64,000 nucleotides of DNA from Daedaleopsis sinensis (taxonomy: Eukaryota; Basidiomycota; Agaricomycetes; Polyporales; Polyporaceae), in the NCBI GenBank assembly GCA_033807695.1, contig CM066308.1:2232001-2296000 (forward strand). Reading direction: 5' to 3'. The notes beneath the pieces are model-generated. The model saw only the letters and a list, made by a program, of their open reading frames with translations. It made no database searches and was not told the origin of the DNA. Positions 56,550-64,000 of the stretch are shown here, piece after piece; positions within the stretch are counted from its first letter, which is position 1, and each line of letters begins with the position of its first letter. Made by a program: the position numbers and the translations under genes.

Positions 56550-58928
56550 GCGCAACACCTGGCCTTGGACACGCCGTATGCCGTATGACGTACTAGTATT
56601 CCGCCCCACTAGCGCGATGCCATTCGGACCTTGTAGAATATTCACTGAAGTACCTGTTGGAGCATGTAGCGTATACCTGATATACGAAGTCGAAGTTGTT
56701 CAGATAGAGAGCATTGGGTCCGTAGTATATGCCTGGAACTGAGTACTGAGGATGGATGAGCATCGCTCGTATCGACTGCTACGCACGTTCTGAGTCTCCG
56801 AGTCTAGGCCACTGCCTCCTGTCAACAGTTACACATGGCGACCCGCTGACGTCCAAGAATAGCACCAGGGGGAACGCTGTCATTAATAGAAGCCCCGGCC
56901 GTGTTGTTGCAGGTTGTTGCGGGGACGCATAAAGGGGGTTTGATGCGGCAGTCCACTCGGTGTGTCCGACGCATGCATGAAGTTGAACGCAATCTTCAAG
57001 GGAGCTTCCGAAAGATTTCTACTTGACGGTCTTGTTCGTATCCAGACGGGAGAACTTCTGAGGCCTATCTGAGGGGTTGAATGAACAGCACTCCGGCATG
57101 AACACAAGCTGTATAGGCTCGCTCCGCAGCTATGACGGAAGCGTGGTAGCGTGTTGAGTGCTGCCGGAGATCGGGGGCCGGCACGAGAACAGGCTGCGCG
57201 AAATTGAATGGGGTAGGTTGGTATGTCGTATTGTTTTTGGAGCCTAGACTGAAGAGAGGAGGAGGGCGCGCTGCGGTGGCAGCCCACGGGCCATGGGCGT
57301 ATCATCTGAAAATAGAACGCGGCATCATACATGTGTGAGCGGCACATCACCTGCAGCCTGTGGGCGGAGGTCTGCGGGAGGTACGATGATGATGATGCAT
57401 GATGACCTACATATGCATAGAATGCAGGAGGCAAGAGCGGGCGAGAGGCATCATCATGCGAAGCTCAAGCTATCCGGACGGTAATGTGAGGCTTCGAGTC
57501 GCACACGCAAATAGACGTATACGCACTCACCGGGGAGTCGTCTATTCCGACTACATCTCCGCGCTCGTTCTGCACTTGGAAGTTCTTTAGTCGCCGTGGT
57601 ACGATGCCAACTGAAAGATACGTGCTTCAAGCTGGACAGATTGAGATGATACGGCACGCAAGCCGCCGACCAGCTGAAGACGTCCCCGGTAAGCCGCACC
57701 ATATTATCGCGTGTCCAGCGCATGTCGTCCATTTCGTAAGAGAACGTGTCCATGACCGCACGGGAGACGGGAATATGTACTTACAATCATATCCGCTTCG
57801 AGCGTCCTGTATCGTGCATGTGTTCTTGAAAAAGCCACGAGGGAGGAAAACGTGTGGCAGGGCGGCGTGCGCATGACAGCCACATGTTGTTCATGACGAT
57901 GGCCTCGCCTAGCGATCGTCCAAAGCTTGCCCATCGCCATAGGTAGGGCAACAAACCACAAACGCAGGCGTATATCTACTTCCAGAGCCGGCAATGTCGG
58001 ACAGTAGATGCCGAGGAGTGCGATGCCGCATTCGACAACGGTGTGATTGCCAGGGGAATATGTGAGGAGGACCACTCACTGGGGAAGAGTAGTCGCAAAG
58101 CCTCTGCAGCCCACAGTTCTCGGCACACGAAGCAAATGAGCATAAGTTCGTACTCACAATCTTTTACGTCGAGCTGAGGGACAGCTCCCTTCGGTCATCT
58201 GCTGCGGCAGTCTAGAGCGCGCACGGCATCACACCGTAGACCAGGTCCAGGACGGCCCTATAAGCTTGAGTGCTGCTTCAGAGAGAGAGATATCGTGAAA
58301 AGACCAAGGATCGTGCGGCGATTGCAGGAGTCGATTTGACTACTCAATGTCTAGCACGGAACTTGGGAGGAGAGCGTAGTAGTAGCCCCGAAGACAACGA
58401 GTGAAGTTTGCTGGACGTAGCGAGTGTTGGGTGCATATTGAGTACGCGACAAGTTGCTGGCCCCTCTACTGCAAGATGAGAGGGTGTAACGGTGAGAGAA
58501 TTGTGTATTAGATATCTGGATCCTGACGCAAGGAAGGTACATAATGGCGTGCACCGTACATCGATATTGGCCTTGGCCGGCGCCTCATGTAAACCGTTCA
58601 CGGTCACATGACAATGTCAGACGCGACTCTCGCGACGCGTCCACAGCAGACGTGAAAATCAACAGTTTCGAGAATGTCGACGAGAGCGAGATTTATAGAA
58701 CGCGTCCTTGTCTCTGTCTGCTATAAATGGCCACGCACTGCTGACACTGAGTACACCTTCGCATTCCGCTGCCACTGTTTTCTCCCAGAGGCCGTGCAGT
58801 GTCATAACATCGATCCCCATCCTTCAGACCTGCAAAGTTGCGCATACATGACTTCTCTCGATCTTCCTCATCCGATTCGTGGCATGTTAGATGAGTAAAG
58901 AGTCGTAATGGTAAGAAGAGATTCCGAC
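56550..58928. other. 2.4 kb without a confident gene; possible spliced transcript on - strand
   Basis: On the - strand there are several intron-like signals between 58,160 and 57,600 (GTGAGT and GTAAGT donors, AG acceptors) and a TATAAAT near 58,690. Short open pieces such as MLICFVCRELWAAEALRLLF and LRLWFVALPMAMGKLWTIA look partly hydrophobic. I could not join them into one frame, so no gene is called. Confidence 0.3.
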
Positions 58929-60706
58929 TCACCGTTCGCGCTGCCTCATACGACCATACGCTTCGATGATCGTCCTGTTTTCTCGAGCCGCAGTCAAAAG
59001 GTCGACTTCCGCGTCCAGTTCAACTCCATAGCCGGTGTAGTACTTGCGTCTGTCGGAACGCTTCCGTGGGGCTTCTTCACGGCGTACATCGACGAGCGTA
59101 TCCATAAGCTTGCTCACCTCCGACCAACCTTCCATCTGCACGGCGGCCTGATCGGAGTCTACCGGAAGGTCGTCCAAGTACCAGTCTTCCCGTTCTTCCC
59201 AGTCTTCCCAGTCTGATTGGATTACTTCAAGATTCGGAGCGATATAGGACAAGTACACCGCTAAAGAGGCCGGATCCCGCACCTTCGAGAGACCGACGTC
59301 CAGTCTGCTCAGGGAGGAGTTGATGTGGCCGAACGCGTAGCGGAGGGCACAGGCGGCAAGCGGCATTTGCGATAAATCTGTGTCGAGCGGGAGAGTGAGG
59401 TGTGTGAGATTCTTGCACCGGCTGACAAGGTGTGCGAGCATCGGGATCGAAACCGCCGAAGCTGTTGGATCCATGCTTTGACCGAGGACGAGAGTGTTGA
59501 CCTTGGGCCACGCGGCGGGTATTTGCCGCACGAAATCGTCGTCCACGCGTAAAGGTATGCTTAACTGGACGTGGAAGAGCTCGCTTAAGCGCAGCAGAGG
59601 CACGAGGATGGTGGGAGGTAGGCAGACGAGAAGATGCCTCGGTTGCCTGACTCGGACGTCCATGCGAACAATCTGCAGCCGAGTCTGTCGCTCGGACAAC
59701 GCGGAGAACACGTTGCTGATACCGGGCCCGACAACATCGTGGATTATCAGGGTAAGCTCGACCAAGGACGTCGATGCTATGTTCTCCACGATTATCTGCG
59801 CAGCTTGAGCGGAGTCAAAGTCGAGAAGTAGCGAGCGGATGTGACGGAGGACTTCCGAAGCAGTCTTCGGCCAATTGATCGGCGCGGATCCAAATCGAAG
59901 TTGCAGACGTAGATCTTCGAGAGCTTGGAGATCAGGGATTCGTGCTGGTGCTCGAAGGTTCAGATCAACTATCAGCTCCCGAGAGGAAGATACACACCGA
60001 GGACGGTATTCGCAAAGACTCCACTTGTGCAATAATCATCAGGTAGTTTCTCCATGAGAAATCGTCGTATAGACCGGCCGTAGTGATTTGGAATCAATCC
60101 AAACAGGCTCTTACAAATTGGCGTGTCTTCAGGTTCAGAGGGAAGACTGGGACTGAAAGTCATCTGTTGGAGCGCTGGGAATAAGCAGGAAGGAGAGGCA
60201 GACACCATGGCCTCAACCACAGTCGGCGGAATGTGAACCGAGCTAATGTCTTCGTGAGCCAGGGGATCCAGTATCCTCACTCGAGAAGAGTATGTGAGGA
60301 GGCGGGTGAAGTCTTCCGCAACAAGCTGCCGAGCGAAGGTCTATATTGCCTCATGATCAGTCATCCATCTGTTTCAGTTTCATGTGGAACTCACCAGCAG
60401 AACAATTTTATCACCATACTCTAACATCCACACATTCCGAGGGAGGGTGTAGATCAATGGCACCAAAGACGGTATCGAATACCATATTCGGTTCATAGCT
60501 GCTTCCGAAAGAGCGCGACATGTGGTCAGCAGTGAGAAGAGAGAACCAGGCGGTTGGATCTGGAACCAGTGAGCTGATCCATCCCAATGAGTTGTCTTGC
60601 GTTTTCGCGGCTGAGGGAGGAAGGAAACAATGTGCGCCAGGAGTTCTGGTGAGAGTTTTTGAAGTGGATGATGAGTCGGAACGGCGGTGTTGACATGTAC
60701 GGCCAT
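58929..60706 (-). CDS. F-box protein
   Basis: Exons 60,706-60,395, 60,325-59,998 and 59,950-58,929; 553 aa. The F-box is near residues 16-31 (LQKLSPELLAHIVSFLP), then the typical basidiomycete follow-up ALSEAAMNRIWYSIPSLVPL and, across the first intron, EDFTRLLTYSSRVRILD. The rest has leucine-rich, LRR-like spacing (LVELTLIIHD, LTHLTLPLD, SLSRLDVGLS). It ends with an Arg/Glu-rich tail. F-box proteins dock substrates to SCF ubiquitin ligases through Skp1; this large, fast-changing fungal family has few known substrates. Confidence 0.88.
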
Positions 60707-61206
60707 TCCGACACTTTCTGAGTCGGTGTGAGAGGTAGAGAATACGTAGATAGTTCACGCTCAAGAGTCGCTGTTAAGTACCATGGAGAATCGAGAGAAT
60801 CAGACAACGGTGGTTTGAGCGATCACACGCGTGACGTCAGAACCACCATCACATGATCAGCGCGCTGCAGTCGAAATTGAAAATCATTTCTTTGACTCTG
60901 CCCTACTCTGCCGCTGCGCTCCCCCCATCGCTCATTCTATCCGATTGACACGTCTCAGCCTCTCACTTTCTGCCACGTAATGCACTTTGGCCCGGGGTTT
61001 TATGCAGGATGCGACTAGACTGCACCAGGAGCGGTACAATGGAAAAGGAAAGAAATAATAAGGAAAGTGATACAGTATACAAGGGAGTCATTGACTGGCC
61101 CTAAGGCATGAGCTATACGCCTGCAGGTGCGTTGGATACTGACATGATATAGACGATAAGGGTCAGGGAATCGATGGGCCGGGCTGAATCTGCGATAGCC
61201 TCGCGT
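60707..61206. other. Intergenic, no gene seen
   Basis: F-box gene promoter on the left and 3' flank of the BRI3-like gene on the right. Confidence 0.5.
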
Positions 61207-61535
61207 TCAGCACTTCACGCCGCAGCGCACGCAACGGTTCTCAACGTCCGAGCTGGGGAGTAGCAACGGGTAAGTGTCACATACTACAGCGGTCTATAGT
61301 GCATTGACACGTACAAGAGACAGATGAGACCGCAGGGGAAGCAGAGGATCGCGGTGATGATACCGCAGATACCGTGCTTCTTGGTCGGGTCGTGGTTACC
61401 CGCAGCGCACATGCTCATGACTACAGAGAGGCCAGTCAGAAACGGAAGAAAACGCGCCATAGAAACGATCTAGAAGGAATTGCCAAACTGTCGACAATAG
61501 TACTCACGGTTATCCTGGTAAGCCTTGCCGTCCAT
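61207..61535 (-). CDS. BRI3-like small membrane protein, short form
   Basis: Exons 61,535-61,508, 61,420-61,315 and 61,252-61,207; 59 aa. After a nine-residue leader it reads MCAAGNHDPTKKHGICG, then a hydrophobic segment ITAILCFPCGLICLF and the closing zinc-like NRCVRCGVKC. The pattern Cys-x-x-Gly-x-His, membrane segment, Cys-x-x-Cys-Gly is that of Brain protein I3 and its fungal relatives, membrane proteins of unclear role. The middle exon is 106 nt, as in the paralogue at 62,715. Confidence 0.75.
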
Positions 61536-62714
61536 TTTGAAAGTAGTCGGATGTGTTGATAGATAATATAAGGGGCCTGGCGAATACTCGACGAAGGGAC
61601 GTGAAGATATAGAGATGTACGCGAGAAGCCAAGTGGCCGACACGAAGTGTACGAGTCGGGCGAAGAAAGGGAGAGGAAGATGCAATGGAGATAACTCCGA
61701 CGCGAGCAGGGGCCCAATCTTTTATACGATGCAACCCCTCAGCGGTCCCGGTCACCGCCCGGCATGAGATAGGCCCATACGCCACTTGGCGGGCACCTTG
61801 GGCATGGCAGCGATGATAGCTTTACGAGATATGCAAGCATCGCCCACGAATTACTATCACCCGGACTGCATATAATGGAGGAGGAGGGTAGGTTCTATCA
61901 GCGCTCGCTGTCGTGCCACTGTACAGCTAAACTCGATCGGCTTGCCAGGGGAGACACATTAACCAAATTGCAACCTCAGTACTTCTGTCTGTTCCGAACA
62001 TGCGTCAACACAGGTGACCGTTATCAACGAGGCTGAGGCTATACCGACTACTAGTAGTTCAAATTTGAAGTTGGCGCGGTAGTGCTCTGCCACTAAACGG
62101 CGGTGCATGTTACACTGCATTTGATTCTATCACATCAAGTCCCCAATTAACGTTGATGAGCTGTTCCTGCAATCACACTGCAGCGAGGACCCTGAGTGTG
62201 GGGATACGAACATTCTTTATCCTGTCGATGCGAAGAGGGCGGAATGAAGATGGAAAAGGTGTTATATGGACACTATGCGATCATTGATGTCTGCAGTTGT
62301 CCCGATTGACACCCTCCGAGAGTACCGGTGTCGCCGGTCGAAGGTATACAAACCAACAGCGCGCCGGCGCAATCACAGAAGTGGGCACGAGAAAGCCTGA
62401 CCGCTGAGTCGCAGACCGATATCTCCGAGACTCGTACTCCGTATACAATATGTTATTGCATACATCTCCATTTGTCTGCTAGCTTCGAACATGACATCTG
62501 CCAGCGCCGCCGCCGGAAGTTTACATCAAATGCCTTCTGGGCCGCGTGAAATATAGATACTGTAAAAGGCGAGGAATGACAACAGCGAGACACCGATTTG
62601 AACGCATGCCGTTCTAGCAACGATAGCAACGAGGCAAATTACCATTACCCAGGTTCGAGTCATCAACCCGGTATCGGTACCGCGCCTCGTGTATCATGCG
62701 CGGATCCCGACCGC
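61536..62714. other. Intergenic 1.2 kb, no gene seen
   Basis: Upstream region of the short BRI3-like gene (with a TATAAAAG-like site near 61,720 on - strand) and 3' flank of the long one. Confidence 0.45.
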
Positions 62715-63324
62715 CTAAGCGACTCGGACACCACAACGTGCGCACCGCTTCTCGGTGTCCATACTAAGACGAGGGGTGAGCAATTCGACATATATGGTAG
62801 CAGCGATACTTGTACTCACAAGAGACAGATGAGACCGCAGGGGAAGCATACTACTGCAGTGATGATACCTGCAATGCCGTACTTGGTGGTCACGTCGTGG
62901 TTTCCAGAGGCGCACATGCCCAAGACTAGAATGGAGACGTGTAAGTCACCGCAAATTGGAATATCGGACAGTCTCGCGAACAGACTGCTGCGAAGGCGCG
63001 TTTCAAAGGACAGCAGGGAGGGAACTCACGTTGTTGCTGGTACTGTTGCCCCGGCGTCATGCCAGTCATCATTGGAGGGCTCTGGGCTGGGGGGTACGCG
63101 GACATGCCCCCGACGCCACCGACACCGCTGCCTTGGTTCCCAGGTGCAAAGTACGAGTTCGGTTGCTGGCCCTGCATGGGGTGGGGACCAGGGGGACTCC
63201 CGTAGGGTTGTGGCGGGTATTGTTGTGCTTGAGGAGGGTGTGTCGGGGGTGCATACGACGCTTGTCCATGCTGCTGTGATGGGGGGGACATGTACGAGGG
63301 AGGCGAGTTCTTCTCGTCAATCAT
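62715..63324 (-). CDS. BRI3-like membrane protein with Pro/Gln-rich N-terminus
   Basis: Exons 63,324-63,030, 62,925-62,820 and 62,763-62,715; 149 aa. Residues 1-98 are Pro, Gln, Tyr and Gly-rich (SPPSYMSPPSQQ, PPQAQQYPPQPYG), probably disordered and with PPxY-like motifs. The C-terminal 50 residues are the BRI3-like core: MCASGNHDVTTKYGIAG, the membrane segment ITAVVCFPCGLICLL, and EKRCARCGVRVA. Intron phases and the 106-nt middle exon equal those at 61,207, so the two are paralogues. PPxY motifs could recruit NEDD4-type ligases (inference). Confidence 0.82.
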
Positions 63325-64000
63325 AGTGACCGTAGGCGAAGAGATAGGAGAGGGAGCGTCGAGGTAGACAGATATCTGCTGGAGATGAACGATGGCAAGA
63401 GCTGAGTTTGCGAGGAGCCCGTCTGACCAGTGACCGACGTGGGAGTACGAAGGATGGAGAGCGTAAGGACAGTCGCCTTTGTGGATAGCTGCATGCTCGG
63501 GCTGTGTATATAGAAATAAAACTTAGTGTCAATATGCCCATCAAACGTGTACCGCTTGTTACCCCCTTTTATGCGCCACTTCCGGACAGTTGGATCAGGG
63601 GCCGCACAGGTCGGAGCCTATACGAGCGCTAATATATTCCGGACGAATACGGCTTGCCTTTCTCGGTGTCCTCCTCCTGATCCTGATCCTAAAGTATAAC
63701 CAGGCGCTGGACTGCGATCTGCCAGAGAGGAGGAAGGAGAAGTGCTGGAGGCGCCGAGAGCCTAGCATGGTGCCATGTTCGTCCGAAGGCGTCGTGCGAG
63801 TGCACTGCAGTCGATCGTCGAAGGAGCCTGCAGCACAACATCTCCGAGTCGGTGCACCTCGGCAATCACTTCGCTCAGAGAGTCAGGACGAGGGATAGAT
63901 ATTGAGGTGAGTACCCATACGAGAAGGTATTTTATGGTCCGGCGACTCTAGGGAAACTCGCTCACAGTCACTGACCGGGGTCCGGCACGCGCCCGTTGCA
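63325..64000. other. Upstream region of BRI3-like gene, no gene seen
   Basis: A 102-codon ORF at 63,590-63,898 (+) contains a short hydrophobic stretch (LAFLGVLLLILILKY) but no other support; not called. Confidence 0.4.

Noticed and set aside
62040..62110. tRNA-like segment on the - strand (GTGGCAGAGC and TTCAAATTTGAA)
   Set aside because: No acceptor stem pairing and no proper anticodon arm could be drawn.

Overview
The window reads as nuclear DNA of a filamentous basidiomycete, probably an agaricomycete (inference). Genes are cut by many short introns of about 45-70 nt with GTRNGT donors, CTRAC-like branch points and YAG acceptors. The gene content fits: a HOS3-type histone deacetylase, a RIF1 homologue, a microsomal P450, Kre9/KNH-type secreted proteins, an F-box protein and a Tad1/I-like LINE.

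Left half (1-35,075). A HOS3-like histone deacetylase gene (minus strand, 3' end outside the window) is divergent from a RING-H2 gene across a 236-bp bidirectional promoter. The RING gene is interrupted after a GATCCG in exon 2 by three head-to-tail units of about 10.2 kb (3,125-13,301; 13,302-23,506; 23,507-33,665). Each unit has a body of roughly 8.5 kb with no protein I recognise. The body is followed by a decayed 5' fragment of the deacetylase gene, the bidirectional promoter, and the RING gene up to the same GATCCG. Only the last RING copy (32,416-35,075) continues into its 3' half. Removing the array on paper gives one ordinary deacetylase/RING gene pair. The array is therefore a macrosatellite that has multiplied a bidirectional promoter and made three truncated RING genes. 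Copies of diagnostic indels occur in all four combinations, so the units have exchanged sequence. Within the body, several short multi-exon open chains (A-D below) have consistent splice phases. Some are intact in only one unit.

Middle (35,076-46,100). A small glycine-rich stress-type protein gene is followed by a full-length-looking LINE on the minus strand (ORF1 gag-like with zinc knuckles; ORF2 endonuclease, reverse transcriptase and RNase H; the ORFs overlap by 7 nt). Next comes a 12-exon cytochrome P450 gene.

Right part (46,100-64,000). Two Kre9/KNH-like secreted protein paralogues flank a 6-exon RIF1 gene. RIF1 has N-terminal PP1-docking motifs, KEN boxes and three MluI cell-cycle boxes upstream. 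Then follow an intron-containing tRNA-Leu(CAG), a tiny Cys-rich protein gene with an 11-nt microexon, an F-box protein gene, and two BRI3-like small membrane protein paralogues. Several gaps of 0.5-2.4 kb hold nothing I can assign.
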